Positions 22,036-28,030 of a stretch of DNA of 36,576 bases are shown here, one piece after another. The position numbers and the translations under genes were made by a program. The stretch lies in IMG/VR virus record IMGVR_UViG_3300037537_000485, positions 1 through 36,576 of that record; one strand, written 5' to 3'. Every line of letters begins with the position of its first letter. Position 1 is the first letter of the stretch. Source of the DNA: a virus. The notes beneath the pieces are model-generated. The model worked only from the letters and a program-made list of their open reading frames with translations. It was not told where the DNA came from and did no database searches.

Positions 22036-22158
22036 ATGATGTACGACCAAGACTTCGAAAACTACCTCGACGAGATGGCCGCAGAACACATCCACGTTGC
22101 TGATAGTCTCCACGACCGGGACGAGGAAGATGACGGACAGCCCACGATAAAGCTATGA
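22036..22158 (+). CDS. Small acidic protein (40 aa)
   Basis: Starts MMYDQDFENYLDEMAAEHIH, ends DDGQPTIKL; strongly acidic. Leader begins with ATGAGGAACAG. Its stop overlaps the next ATG (ATGA). Unrecognised. Confidence 0.68.
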   Translation: MMYDQDFENYLDEMAAEHIHVADSLHDRDEEDDGQPTIKL

Positions 22159-22325
22159 ACCGCAAAAAAGAAAAGATTGTTCTGGAGATCGACACACGGC
22201 CTTGGCAGGTTGGCAGGGTTCATTCCGTCAACAAACCGGGTGCTGGCAAGCACAAGGACAGGCGAACCAAGCGGAACCGCACACGGGCAAACCAGAACCG
22301 CAACGCGATCAGGGAGTCTATGTAA
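22155..22325 (+). CDS. Small very basic protein (56 aa)
   Basis: Starts MNRKKEKIVLEIDTRPWQVG; second half is Arg/Lys/Asn-rich (GKHKDRRTKRNRTRANQNRN). Probably binds nucleic acid. Coupled by ATGA to the acidic 40-residue protein, so the pair could neutralise each other, which is speculation. Confidence 0.7.
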   Translation: MNRKKEKIVLEIDTRPWQVGRVHSVNKPGAGKHKDRRTKRNRTRANQNRNAIRESM

Positions 22326-22326
22326 A

Positions 22327-22425
22327 ATGGTGACTGAGCTATTGACATGGGGCAATTTCTTTGGTATAATGGTAGCATTAGGAGCGGTGTGCTGGCTGGC
22401 AGACCGGCTCGGTTGGTGGGAATAG
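22327..22425 (+). CDS. Membrane micropeptide containing a promoter (32 aa)
   Basis: MVTELLTWGNFFGIMVALGA then VCWLADRLGWWE: one hydrophobic helix and a Trp-rich tail. AGGGAG is 11 nt upstream of the ATG. A full consensus promoter (22342-22370) lies within the coding sequence and encodes LLTWGNFFGIM. The peptide is plausible from its hydrophobicity and length, which match family b without sequence identity. Confidence 0.5.
   Translation: MVTELLTWGNFFGIMVALGAVCWLADRLGWWE
22342..22370 (+). promoter_or_regulatory. Consensus promoter inside a micro-ORF
   Basis: TTGACA, 17 bp, TATAAT with CTTTGG before it. It would drive the genes at 22439 and 22615. Confidence 0.88.
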
Positions 22426-22438
22426 AAAAGGGAAAAAA

Positions 22439-22618
22439 ATGAAACAACTGAAACTTCAAGACATCGTGACGTACAAGGGCAGTCTGCATACCTTCACGGC
22501 CCTTGAGAATCTGGGCAACGGGAAGATCCTCGTCGTGCTGACTAATTCAAACGGCAAACAAATCCGGCTGAAGCACACAACCGTCGAATCCCTTATCGAG
22601 AAGGGGAAAATTGGATGA
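22439..22618 (+). CDS. Hypothetical beta-rich protein (59 aa)
   Basis: Starts MKQLKLQDIVTYKGSLHTFT and ends SLIEKGKIG. Alternating hydrophobic pattern (KILVVLTNSNGKQIRLKHTTVES) suggests a small beta-barrel. Ribosome site AAAGGG. Its stop overlaps the next start (ATGA). Confidence 0.72.
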   Translation: MKQLKLQDIVTYKGSLHTFTALENLGNGKILVVLTNSNGKQIRLKHTTVESLIEKGKIG

Positions 22619-23061
22619 AATATATCGACACCGACAAAAGAGTGTACGTCTACTGGAACCTCCACAAGAAGTGCTGGAGTGTAAGACAGGACGGCAAGGT
22701 GAAAGGCCATGCAACCAAGCTCGCCCTAAAGGACTGTCGGTTCTTGGTTGGCAAGGCGGGACAGGCACGGGTGCGACGTGAAAAGAAAAAGAACGTCCAC
22801 GCTGGTGTGTCGGGATATCTGCGCGATGACATTCCGTGGTGGATTGGCAACACTACTTGTTTCGTGATGTATAACCCTTATAAGCACGACACGTTCATTC
22901 AGCGGACTGGCGTATGCGACGATCTGCATCCAAGGCCGGTGACAGAATCAAGATTTGTTGAGATGAAAATCAGTATAGATGACAACCCAATAGTGATGGC
23001 TATAGATTTCAGTCCCCCAACGAAAAAAATAGGAGACGACCAGTGCGTGACATCTTGCTAG
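22615..23061 (+). CDS. Conserved phage hypothetical protein (148 aa)
   Basis: The N half (VYVYWNLHKKCWSVRQDGKVKGHATKLALKD..LVGKAGQARVRREKKKNVHAGVSGY) follows a pattern seen in many phage and plasmid proteins of unknown function: a VYRNLHKxxWSV strand and a REKRKNVHA helix. The C-terminal extension (PWWIGNTTCFVMYNP...) is not familiar. A nucleic-acid binding role is plausible from the basic middle. Confidence 0.75.
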   Translation: MKYIDTDKRVYVYWNLHKKCWSVRQDGKVKGHATKLALKDCRFLVGKAGQARVRREKKKNVHAGVSGYLRDDIPWWIGNTTCFVMYNPYKHDTFIQRTGVCDDLHPRPVTESRFVEMKISIDDNPIVMAIDFSPPTKKIGDDQCVTSC

Positions 23062-23129
23062 CGACAGCAGCGTGGGGCTATGTAGCCTGTTATGCATTCG
23101 AACTATATATGAGATACTTCTCGAATTAG
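23043..23129 (+). CDS. GTG-start membrane micropeptide (28 aa)
   Basis: GTG at 23043 with AGGAG 9 nt upstream starts MRDILLATAAWGYVACYAFE and continues LYMRYFSN. One transmembrane helix and short polar ends. It overlaps the end of the preceding gene by 19 nt. Supported by the ribosome site and hydrophobicity only. Confidence 0.5.
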   Translation: MRDILLATAAWGYVACYAFELYMRYFSN

Positions 23130-23137
23130 TTCAATAA

Positions 23138-23262
23138 AAAACGTGCGGAACCCCGGCCCCGCGCGACCTAACCCCTTATGTGGCAAGGGCTTATGACTAT
23201 TTTGGGTTTTTTTTTATTTTGCCTCATGCGGGGGTTGACAAATGTCGATAATATACTATAAT
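23138..23262 (+). repeat. R element copy 9, core flipped, with B-type promoter
   Basis: ACGTGCG, then GAACCCCGGCCCC, then GCGCGACC: the inner segment is the reverse complement of the normal GGGGCCGGGGTTTC. No TTGACA precedes it. Then CTAACCCC, GGCTTATGACTATTT, a T-rich tract and promoter TTGACA (23235), 16 bp with ATGTCGATAATATA, TATAAT (23257-23262). Confidence 0.88.
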
Positions 23263-23293
23263 GGGGGATGTAACACGCACGCAAAGGGAAACA

Positions 23294-24046
23294 ATGAAAT
23301 ACTCCAAAGCCAACGCCAAGACTCACGCCATGTCGGAAGTTCCCGAACTGGCCGCATACCTCGATCACAACCGCAAGATATACAGCCTTGACCTGTTGTC
23401 GGGCTATTCGTGTCCGTCTGCAAAGGCGTGTCTCTCGAAGGTGGTCGAGGTGGACGGCAAGCGGCGAATCAAGGACGGTCCCGATAATGAGTTTCGGTGT
23501 TTCTCGGCATCGCAAGAGGCACAATATCCCAACGTCTACAATGCCCGGAAACACAACTTCGACCTACTTCGGGCTGCTGATGGGGTAGTTGAGAAGGCTA
23601 ATCTTCTGGACGTGAATATGCCCGACAACCTCGGCATCTGCCGGATTCACGTCGCCGGGGATTTCTTCAATCGTGATTACTTGGAAGCGTGGACGATGGT
23701 GGCTCGGCGTAACGAGGACCGATTGTTCTACGCCTATACCAAAAGCCTGAAATACTGGCTCGACATGGTTGACGACATCCCATATAATCTGGTGATGACA
23801 GCATCCTACGGTGGACGTGACGACGCACTGATTGCCACCAAAGGTCTACGGTCTGCCACGGTGGTATTCTCGGAAGCGGAAGCGGATCGGCTCGGAGCGG
23901 AAATCGACCACGACGATTCCCACGCTGCCCGGCCTAGCTTGCGGAACGATAGTTTTGCTCTGCTGCTGCACGGGACGCAACCGGCGGGGACGGAAGCGGC
24001 TGCGGCTCTGAAAGAACTAAAGGGTAAAGGGTCGTACAGCCGATAG
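23294..24046 (+). CDS. Gp88-like phage protein (250 aa)
   Basis: Starts MKYSKANAKTHAMSEVPELA; ATG 23294 is preceded by AAAGGGAAAC. Key phrases LDLLSGYSCPSAKAC, EFRCFSASQEAQYPNV, ICRIHVAGDFFNRDYLEAW, FYAYTKSLKYW, TASYGGRDD and EIDHDDSHAARP are those of the family named after mycobacteriophage gene product 88. Its biochemical role is not established; conserved His/Asp pairs (HVAGDFF, DHDDSH) and Cys suggest a metalloenzyme. It has its own promoter in R element 9. Confidence 0.85.
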   Translation: MKYSKANAKTHAMSEVPELAAYLDHNRKIYSLDLLSGYSCPSAKACLSKVVEVDGKRRIKDGPDNEFRCFSASQEAQYPNVYNARKHNFDLLRAADGVVEKANLLDVNMPDNLGICRIHVAGDFFNRDYLEAWTMVARRNEDRLFYAYTKSLKYWLDMVDDIPYNLVMTASYGGRDDALIATKGLRSATVVFSEAEADRLGAEIDHDDSHAARPSLRNDSFALLLHGTQPAGTEAAAALKELKGKGSYSR

Positions 24047-24049
24047 GGG

Positions 24050-24077
24050 TTGACATTCAGTGCATCTGTGGTATAAT
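24050..24077 (+). promoter_or_regulatory. Consensus promoter
   Basis: TTGACA, 16 bp, TATAAT with TGTGG before it; begins 3 nt after the Gp88 stop. Drives the gene at 24116 and possibly tRNA-His. Confidence 0.88.
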
Positions 24078-24115
24078 GGGATGAGTTTCAAGTAACTTGG
24101 TATAGGAGGATTGTG

Positions 24116-24307
24116 ATGAAGGGTGTCAGTATTGGTGACAGGGTTCAGTTTATGTACAACGGCAAGATGCGAGCCGGAACTGTCGAGAACGTGTGGGATG
24201 AGAGACTTGGCGGTCGGTATCGTGCTGCTGGTTTCTGTCTGGACCACGGAAGTTTTTATAAGTCCTACAAAAAGGGCAAGGCTCAATTCTTAGCAAAAGC
24301 TAAGTAG
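24116..24307 (+). CDS. Small SH3/KOW-like protein (63 aa)
   Basis: Starts MKGVSIGDRVQFMYNGKMRA with GGAGGA five nt upstream. The pattern GDRVQFMYNGKMRAGTVENVWDE resembles a KOW/SH3 barrel used in RNA or DNA binding; C terminus basic (SYKKGKAQFLAKAK). Upstream GTG at 24113 would add one residue. Confidence 0.75.
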   Translation: MKGVSIGDRVQFMYNGKMRAGTVENVWDERLGGRYRAAGFCLDHGSFYKSYKKGKAQFLAKAK

Positions 24308-24408
24308 CAGCCGGTGGTGGCTGCCCCGTATTATTATTCCCTTTCTAATCGGGGGCGGTCGCCTGCTGGCGGCGGTTGGGAGATGGCCCGCCGTCGCCAG
24401 TTTTTTAT
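24305..24408 (+). terminator. Terminator hairpins between the 24116 gene and tRNA-His
   Basis: GCAGCC/GGCTGC (24307-24324) is followed by a longer hairpin, CTGGCG-GCGG with CCG-CC-GTCGCCAG (about 24375-24400), and TTTTTT. The T run ends only three bases before tRNA-His. Confidence 0.7.
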
Positions 24409-24483
24409 GGTGGATGTAGCTCAGTTGGTTAGAGCGCCAGATTGTGGTTCTGGAGGTCGGGAGTTCAAATCTCCTCATTCACC
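24409..24483 (+). tRNA. tRNA-His (GTG)
   Basis: Acceptor GTGGATG pairs with CATTCAC; D-arm GCTC/GAGC; anticodon stem CCAGA/TCTGG with loop TTGTGGT, anticodon GTG; T-arm GGGAG/CTCCT with TTCAAAT. The histidine identity pair G-1 (24409) and C73 (24483) is encoded. CCA is not encoded. No promoter lies directly upstream; it follows a terminator. Confidence 0.93.
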
Positions 24484-24510
24484 CCTTGTTGTTTTTTTGC
24501 TGATTTGGGG

Positions 24511-24644
24511 TTGACAAAAAAACGCGCGGTGCCGGGGTCTCGCACGTCGCAACCCGTTGTCACACAATGACTTACAGCTATTATGAGAAAACTGTGGAAT
24601 ATACTAAAGGTTGGGGTTGACGTATGCCGATAACACTATATAAT
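24511..24644 (+). repeat. R element copy 10 with B-type promoter
   Basis: TTGACAAAAAAACGCGCG, GTGCCGGGGTCTCGCACGTC, GCAACCCG, ATGACTTACAGCTATTATGAGAAAA, then TTGACG (24617), 16 bp with TATGCCGATAACACTA, TATAAT (24639-24644). Drives tRNA-Asp. Confidence 0.9.
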
Positions 24645-24653
24645 GGGGGTGTT

Positions 24654-24725
24654 GGGGGCGTAACTCAATGGCAGAGTGCCGGATTGTCTATCCGGTGGTT
24701 GCGGGTTCAAATCCCGCCGTCCTCG
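24654..24725 (+). tRNA. tRNA-Asp (GTC)
   Basis: Acceptor GGGGGCG with CGTCCTC; D-arm ACTC/GAGT; anticodon stem CCGGA/TCCGG, loop TTGTCTA, anticodon GTC; T-arm GCGGG/CCCGC; discriminator G73. CCA is not encoded. Transcription start from the R10 promoter falls about 3-5 nt before the gene. Confidence 0.93.
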
Positions 24726-24727
24726 CT

Positions 24728-24792
24728 TTTGTCTCAGCTATTCTAGCTTCCTGTAGTCTGTAAATAGTCTATAGCACGCGAGTCGCACGCCA
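24728..24792 (+). repeat. CACGCGAG repeat family, copy 2
   Basis: GTCTCAGCTATTCTAGC, TGTAGTCTG, ATAGTCTATAGCACGCGAGT, CGCACGCC. Lies between tRNA-Asp and the next promoter. Confidence 0.8.
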
Positions 24793-24820
24793 GAAGATTT
24801 TTTTTAGCTCAAGCTCAGGG

Positions 24821-24848
24821 TTGACAAACGCCGATAATAGTATATAAT
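24821..24848 (+). promoter_or_regulatory. B-type promoter without R core
   Basis: TTGACA, 16 bp with ACGCCGATAATAG, TATAAT. Preceded by TTTTTAGCTCAAGCTCAGGG, a phrase also found before the promoter at 26871. Confidence 0.88.
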
Positions 24849-24886
24849 AGGGAAGGTAAAACACCCACGAGAGGGGCAACGACGAG

Positions 24887-25078
24887 ATGATTATCAAGAC
24901 AGAGAGTATTGATTGGGACACCGGCGCCGGTGACGGCGATGACGACATGGATGTTTGGCATTCCCTGCCGCAGCAGGTGACTCTTGAGGTGGAGGATTAC
25001 GAGGATATAGCAGACGCCCTGTCTGATTCCTTTGGATGGTGCGTCTTTGGTTATACCCTGAGCGAGGAGCCGACATAA
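24887..25078 (+). CDS. Hypothetical acidic protein (63 aa)
   Basis: Starts MIIKTESIDWDTGAGDGDDD; beta-rich with DVWHSLPQQVTLEVEDYEDI and a C-terminal ADALSDSFGWCVFGYTLSEEPT. Very acidic. Resembles small phage proteins of the type VxLPxxVxVxxxDxDxxxxxxxxISDxxGFCVxGF; function unknown. Ribosome site GAGAGGGG is distant. Confidence 0.72.
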   Translation: MIIKTESIDWDTGAGDGDDDMDVWHSLPQQVTLEVEDYEDIADALSDSFGWCVFGYTLSEEPT

Positions 25079-25099
25079 TGTAAACCGGAGGCACTGCCT

Positions 25100-25294
25100 A
25101 TGAACTGGAAGGAATTGTTCAACCTACTTTGGGATCGCGGACTAAATGATCCTGATTTTTTACAGGAACAAGTGTTTGTCTGGGACGTATCGACTGGAGA
25201 GTTTTATCCGGCAGATACCCTTGACACAGAAGAATCTGATGGTATAATAGACGCAAACCGTTTGTTTATTTCAATTCGAGAGGACGAAATCTAA
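25100..25294 (+). CDS. Hypothetical protein carrying an internal promoter (64 aa)
   Basis: Starts MNWKELFNLLWDRGLNDPDF behind GGAGG; acidic, helix then beta (QVFVWDVSTGEFYPADTLDTE). The promoter at 25221-25248 is encoded within TLDTEESDGIIDAN. Its stop overlaps the next start (TAATG). Confidence 0.72.
   Translation: MNWKELFNLLWDRGLNDPDFLQEQVFVWDVSTGEFYPADTLDTEESDGIIDANRLFISIREDEI
25221..25248 (+). promoter_or_regulatory. Consensus promoter inside a gene
   Basis: TTGACA, 16 bp, TATAAT with TGATGG before it, within the coding sequence of the gene at 25100. Allows separate transcription of the gene at 25294. Confidence 0.85.
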
Positions 25295-25608
25295 TGAGTG
25301 AAACAAAGACAAGAGTTCATGTGACGTTGGAAGATTTCTTGCGTGTAACGATTGCTGATCGTGAAACGTTCGACAGCATCGACTCGGCTTCGGCTGAGTT
25401 GGGAATGACTACGGCCAGCTTCAAGCAACGACTTATCACAAGTCGCAAGCGTTATCCTTCCCTCTACGAAGGCACGGAGCCTTACACAGCCGACGCTCGA
25501 CGGGTTCCAACCGAAGCGGAAGCTGCCGAACTGCTTGCCTCACTTCTTGGTGATTGGGGCGAGGAGGAAGAGGAGGAAGAGGAGGACATGGGAGGTGACA
25601 GTGAGTGA
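25294..25608 (+). CDS. Hypothetical HTH-like protein with acidic tail (104 aa)
   Basis: Starts MSETKTRVHVTLEDFLRVTI; the central part (DRETFDSIDSASAELGMTTASFKQRLITSRKRYPS) resembles the helix-turn-helix used by many phage Lin-like DNA-binding proteins (a pattern of aSADLGM..SVTxR.xxLRxKGV). The tail is an unbroken acidic run of Glu near residue 92-99. Could be a DNA-binding regulator. Confidence 0.72.
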   Translation: MSETKTRVHVTLEDFLRVTIADRETFDSIDSASAELGMTTASFKQRLITSRKRYPSLYEGTEPYTADARRVPTEAEAAELLASLLGDWGEEEEEEEEDMGGDSE

Positions 25609-25669
25609 TAGGATACATATTGCTGACAATCATTATCGGGACGCTTACAGCAATGTGGATTCTATGTGA
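25601..25669 (+). CDS. Possible GTG-start micropeptide (22 aa)
   Basis: GTG at 25601 has GGGAGGTG just upstream and gives MSDRIHIADNHYRDAYSNVD plus SM. It overlaps the preceding gene end by 8 nt. The reading rests on the ribosome-site pattern alone. Confidence 0.35.
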   Translation: MSDRIHIADNHYRDAYSNVDSM

Positions 25670-25674
25670 CGATT

Positions 25675-25850
25675 GACGCGGGGTAGCTCCCCGCTTGGGG
25701 TGGTGACTGAATAATCTCCGGTTATGGAGAGATAAGGTGTGTCCCCTAGTTCGATGGCCGAATGGTTGAGAACTATATAAAGACAGCAGGGAAACTGACT
25801 ACCATATCTGAGTACCTTGCGGGTAAAAACTAAGCCCCGCCCACCCATCT
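25675..25850 (+). ncRNA. Candidate structured RNA with its own terminator
   Basis: GGGTGG (about 25698) can pair with CCACCC (about 25842) and enclose hairpins CTCC-GGTTAT-GGAG and TAGTTC/GAACTA. An adjacent GCGGGG-TAGCT-CCCCGC lies at 25678. No ORF with a ribosome site is present. Part of it (GATGGCCGAATGGTTGAGA) looks like a tRNA 5' half but the rest does not fit. Identity unknown. Confidence 0.45.
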
Positions 25851-25855
25851 TACAA

Positions 25856-25896
25856 AGCCGGTTGGCCCTGAGGGGCTAGCCGGTTTTTTTTATTTT
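25856..25896 (+). terminator. Strong intrinsic terminator
   Basis: AGCCGG-TTGGCCC paired with GGGGC-TAGCCGG, tight loop TGA, then eight T. The sequence GCTAGCCGGTTTTTTT-ATTTTAGGGG-TTGACA is shared with the terminator at 27831, directly joined to the next R element. Confidence 0.9.
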
Positions 25897-25901
25897 AGGG
25901 G

Positions 25902-26033
25902 TTGACAAAAAACGCGCGGCGCCGGGGTCTCGCACGTCGCAACCCGTTACCCCGTAAAGACTTACGACTATTTAGGTATTTTTCAAAAAAAGGTAAAGGC
26001 TGGGGTTGTATTTTGTCGATAATAGTATATAAT
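25902..26033 (+). repeat. R element copy 11 with B-type promoter
   Basis: TTGACAAAAAACGCGCG, GCGCCGGGGTCTCGCACGTC, GCAACCCG, AGACTTACGACTATTT, T-rich segment, then TTGTAT (26006), 16 bp with TTGTCGATAATAG, TATAAT (26028-26033). The -35 box is the weakest of the intact B set. Confidence 0.9.
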
Positions 26034-26068
26034 GGGGGACATACAGAACACAACAAAGGGAGAAACAA

Positions 26069-26359
26069 ATGACCATCGCTCAAGTATCTGCTGAATGCTT
26101 CCTCGCTACTACTGACAAGGCTTTTCGGCAAAAGCCGTGTGAGTTCACCGCTGAGACTTTGGTGTCTATGGTGGAAGAACAACCAGTCCTGACCGAAGGA
26201 CTGATGCGTCTCACTGCGGACCTGTCTGAAGTCGTAGAACCTGCCGATAGGGAAGCACAGGTGATGACCTTCACGATGGTGGCTTCGGTAATCTGCCTGA
26301 TGTGGAAGGCTATCAAGGCTCAAGACGAAGCGAACGAACTCGAAGAAATGATAGGATAA
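26069..26359 (+). CDS. Hypothetical protein (96 aa)
   Basis: Starts MTIAQVSAECFLATTDKAFR; helical with a hydrophobic segment (VMTFTMVASVICLMWKAIKA) around residues 66-85, so a membrane anchor is possible. Ends with an acidic helix (DEANELEEMIG). Ribosome site AAAGGGAG. Confidence 0.72.
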   Translation: MTIAQVSAECFLATTDKAFRQKPCEFTAETLVSMVEEQPVLTEGLMRLTADLSEVVEPADREAQVMTFTMVASVICLMWKAIKAQDEANELEEMIG

Positions 26360-26368
26360 GGGTGAACG

Positions 26369-26572
26369 ATGAACCTCGATGAACTTTTCAAGATTGCTGG
26401 ACGTTTCCCGATGGCGGAAATACAAGAGGACTTGACTGGGCAGGTTATCATATACACAGGGTTGATGTATGACGCCCCGCTGGGATATAACGGTTTCGGA
26501 CCACAAAACATTCCGGCTAAGCACAGGCAACACGTAGAACTTAGGGAGATGACTCATGAAGACATTGAGTAA
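26369..26572 (+). CDS. Hypothetical protein (67 aa)
   Basis: Starts MNLDELFKIAGRFPMAEIQE behind AGGGTGAACG; a short alpha/beta domain (DLTGQVIIYTGLMYD). Unrecognised. Overlaps the next gene by 17 nt. Confidence 0.7.
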   Translation: MNLDELFKIAGRFPMAEIQEDLTGQVIIYTGLMYDAPLGYNGFGPQNIPAKHRQHVELREMTHEDIE

Positions 26573-26705
26573 AGGCGACGAGTTCAAGCGAATGAAAGAT
26601 TCCACAGTAGCCCACCGCAAGGCAATTAGGAAACTAGTCGATAGTGGCTGGGCCTACTGTGATAAAACAACTTGGAGGGAAATGCGAGATGCGAAAAAAG
26701 ATTGA
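26556..26705 (+). CDS. Small basic phage protein (49 aa)
   Basis: Starts MKTLSKGDEFKRMKDSTVAH; the phrase KGDEFKRMK...RKAIRKLVDSGWAY resembles a short HTH-like protein seen in various phages. Strongly basic. AGGGAG lies upstream. Unrecognised in detail. It overlaps the membrane micropeptide at 26689. Confidence 0.65.
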   Translation: MKTLSKGDEFKRMKDSTVAHRKAIRKLVDSGWAYCDKTTWREMRDAKKD

Positions 26706-26772
26706 TGCGGACACCCTGTTTACATTTGTGTTCATCACATTCTGGACCCTTATAATCGTCGCAACAAGATAA
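26689..26772 (+). CDS. Membrane micropeptide (27 aa)
   Basis: MRKKIDADTLFTFVFITFWT then LIIVATR: charged N terminus, one hydrophobic helix. GGAGGG is 11 nt upstream. It overlaps the end of the previous gene by 17 nt. Another single-span micropeptide, not similar to families a or b. Confidence 0.6.
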   Translation: MRKKIDADTLFTFVFITFWTLIIVATR

Positions 26773-26775
26773 AAG

Positions 26776-26816
26776 GGCGGCGCCCCCGTCCCGCACGTTT
26801 TCTGTCAAGCCCAAAG
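26776..26816 (-). repeat. Inverted partial R element (core and -35)
   Basis: Read on the minus strand it gives TTGACAGAAAACGTGCGGG, ACGGGGGCGCC, the same order as the R element start. It lacks the downstream ACGACTTA and B promoter parts. Only copy in this orientation. Confidence 0.7.
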
Positions 26817-26870
26817 TAGCTCGTTGACTATTCCCAACCACAAAAGTGGTTTTTAGCTCAAGTTCAGGGG

Positions 26871-26898
26871 TTGACAATGCCGATAAATATAGTATAAT
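26871..26898 (+). promoter_or_regulatory. B-type promoter without R core
   Basis: TTGACA, 16 bp with ATGCCGATAAATATAG, TATAAT (26893-26898). Preceded by TTTTTAGCTCAAGTTCAGGGG. The start codon of the next gene is 8 nt after the -10 box. Confidence 0.9.
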
Positions 26899-26905
26899 GA
26901 GAGCT

Positions 26906-27112
26906 ATGTCAAACCAATCCCCAATCGAAAGACGATGCCGTTCCTGCAAGTCATACATCACAGTGATGGTAGACCCAGAAGATCTAAAGCGGTGGGAGGG
27001 GGGAGAGCTTATCCAGAACGCAATGCCATACGTCTCGGCAGGCGACCGTGAGTTGATGATAAGCGGAACGTGTGGTCCGTGTTTCGAAGAGATGTTCGGA
27101 GACGAAAATTAG
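26906..27112 (+). CDS. Cys-rich protein, paralogue of the gene at 28031; likely leaderless mRNA (68 aa)
   Basis: Starts MSNQSPIERRCRSCKSYITV; CRSC and CGPCF can form a zinc site. It shares ELIQNAMPYxSAxxRExxISGTCGPCFExMFG with the 28031 protein. The ATG is where transcription should start and no other start is in frame within 60 nt, so it is probably translated without a leader. Function unknown. Confidence 0.8.
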   Translation: MSNQSPIERRCRSCKSYITVMVDPEDLKRWEGGELIQNAMPYVSAGDRELMISGTCGPCFEEMFGDEN

Positions 27113-27122
27113 TTTTTGGGGG

Positions 27123-27150
27123 TTGACAAAGGAGTGTTGTCGTGTATAAT
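27123..27150 (+). promoter_or_regulatory. Consensus promoter
   Basis: TTGACA, 16 bp, TATAAT. Precedes a 70-nt leader (with AAAGGAAAAGC) to ATG 27223. Confidence 0.88.
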
Positions 27151-27222
27151 GGAAGCATCGAACCGATCAGCGATCAGTTCCCAATTTTTCCTGAAGGTTT
27201 TTTCCACGAAAGGAAAAGCAAA

Positions 27223-27456
27223 ATGAAGATCGAGAAGAAGGTTACACTGAAGCCGACCGAGTGCAGTATGCATATCTCAAATTGGGGGAGGAATGCAATC
27301 TTCACAATGACAGAAACGAATGGCGACAATGAAAACATTGTTGATCTGGAGGTGAGTTTGCCACTTCTAAGAGAGTTGCAAGAAAAAATCAATAGCGAAG
27401 TCGAGGAGTACGACGCTAAACAAGAGGAAATCCGAAACGAGAAGGAGGCTGTCTAA
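27223..27456 (+). CDS. Hypothetical protein (77 aa)
   Basis: Starts MKIEKKVTLKPTECSMHISN behind AAAGGAAAAGC; beta-rich first half then an acidic helix (LREVQ-like RELQEKINSEVEEYDAKQEE). Longer in-frame starts lie in the leader and are rejected. TAATG overlap with the next gene. Unrecognised. Confidence 0.75.
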   Translation: MKIEKKVTLKPTECSMHISNWGRNAIFTMTETNGDNENIVDLEVSLPLLRELQEKINSEVEEYDAKQEEIRNEKEAV

Positions 27457-27632
27457 TGAAGGCTGTAAAATCAAACCTGTTCCAAAAGGTGCGAGTGGTT
27501 ACGAATACGGATCGATCTGATCGTCCCCAATGGGCAAAGATCGTGGTTGATGGAAAGGTCGCCCACACCGGGCAACACAAGTACATCAAGAGCGTTGCGA
27601 AAGCAAAGTACAATCTTCTCGCGAAGATCTGA
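27456..27632 (+). CDS. Small basic protein (58 aa)
   Basis: Starts MKAVKSNLFQKVRVVTNTDR and ends KYNLLAKI, basic throughout (VVDGKVAHTGQHKYIKSVAKAK). TAATG overlap with GGAGG upstream implies coupling with the previous gene. A nucleic-acid binding peptide is plausible. Confidence 0.72.
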   Translation: MKAVKSNLFQKVRVVTNTDRSDRPQWAKIVVDGKVAHTGQHKYIKSVAKAKYNLLAKI

Positions 27633-27644
27633 ACGCTCCCTTTC

Positions 27645-27682
27645 GTGAGGGCCGGGGCGGTGGCTTTTTCTGCCGCCCCGCG
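27645..27682 (+). terminator. GC-rich hairpin terminator
   Basis: GGGGCGG and CCGCCCC pair around GTGGCTTTTTCTG (about 27655-27681). No long T run follows, so it may be weak or Rho-assisted. Confidence 0.55.
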
Positions 27683-27689
27683 CCTTTAC

Positions 27690-27830
27690 CATACAAACAA
27701 CATAGTAGCCCAATAAAAGCCTTCTTTGCACAACCGGCGAATCAAACGATTCAACGAACGTGACAGCATCGGTAAGACGATGTAGGGTTCAGGTGGGTAT
27801 GGCTTCCCATCCTGCTATGTTTTTGCCGGT
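27690..27830 (+). ncRNA. Candidate structured RNA (second of this type)
   Basis: Contains CATCG-GTAAGA-CGATG, GG-T-GGG paired with CCC-AT-CC and flanking AGC/GCT pairing (27765-27820), ending in a strong terminator. No ORF with a ribosome site. It shares the terminator sequence with the RNA at 25675, but I see no clear similarity in the body. Confidence 0.4.
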
Positions 27831-27860
27831 TAGTCCTTCGGGGCTAGCCGGTTTTTTTAT
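27831..27860 (+). terminator. Strong intrinsic terminator
   Basis: CCGG-TTAGTCC-TTCGGGG-CTAGCCGG then seven T and ATTTTAGGGG-TTGACA. Near-identical 3' end to the terminator at 25856. Confidence 0.9.
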
Positions 27861-27868
27861 TTTAGGGG

Positions 27869-28001
27869 TTGACAAAAAACGTGCGGAACCCCGGCGGCGC
27901 ACGCCCTAAACCCTTTCACAGCAACAACTTATGACTATTTCTTTTTTTTGGAAAAAAACCTCATGCCTAGCCCTTGACTTTGTCGATATATATAGTATAA
28001 T
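27869..28001 (+). repeat. R element copy 12, core flipped, with B-type promoter
   Basis: TTGACAAAAAACGTGCG, then GAACCCCGGCG (reverse of the usual core), GCGCACG, CCTAAACCC, ACAACTTATGACTATTTC, T-rich stretch, then TTGACT (27973), 17 bp with TTGTCGATATATATAG, TATAAT (27996-28001). Confidence 0.9.
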
Positions 28002-28030
28002 GGGGGGGTTCACAAGTGAAGGAGAGACTC

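Noticed and set aside
25745-25840. tRNA-Ser or tRNA-Leu (GGCCGAATGGTTGAGA)
   Set aside because: The phrase resembles a D-arm, but no matching acceptor strand, anticodon arm or T-arm follows.
25895-26620. 241-residue ORF on the minus strand
   Set aside because: Runs opposite three rightward genes that have promoters and ribosome sites, and begins inside the next gene; no recognisable domain.
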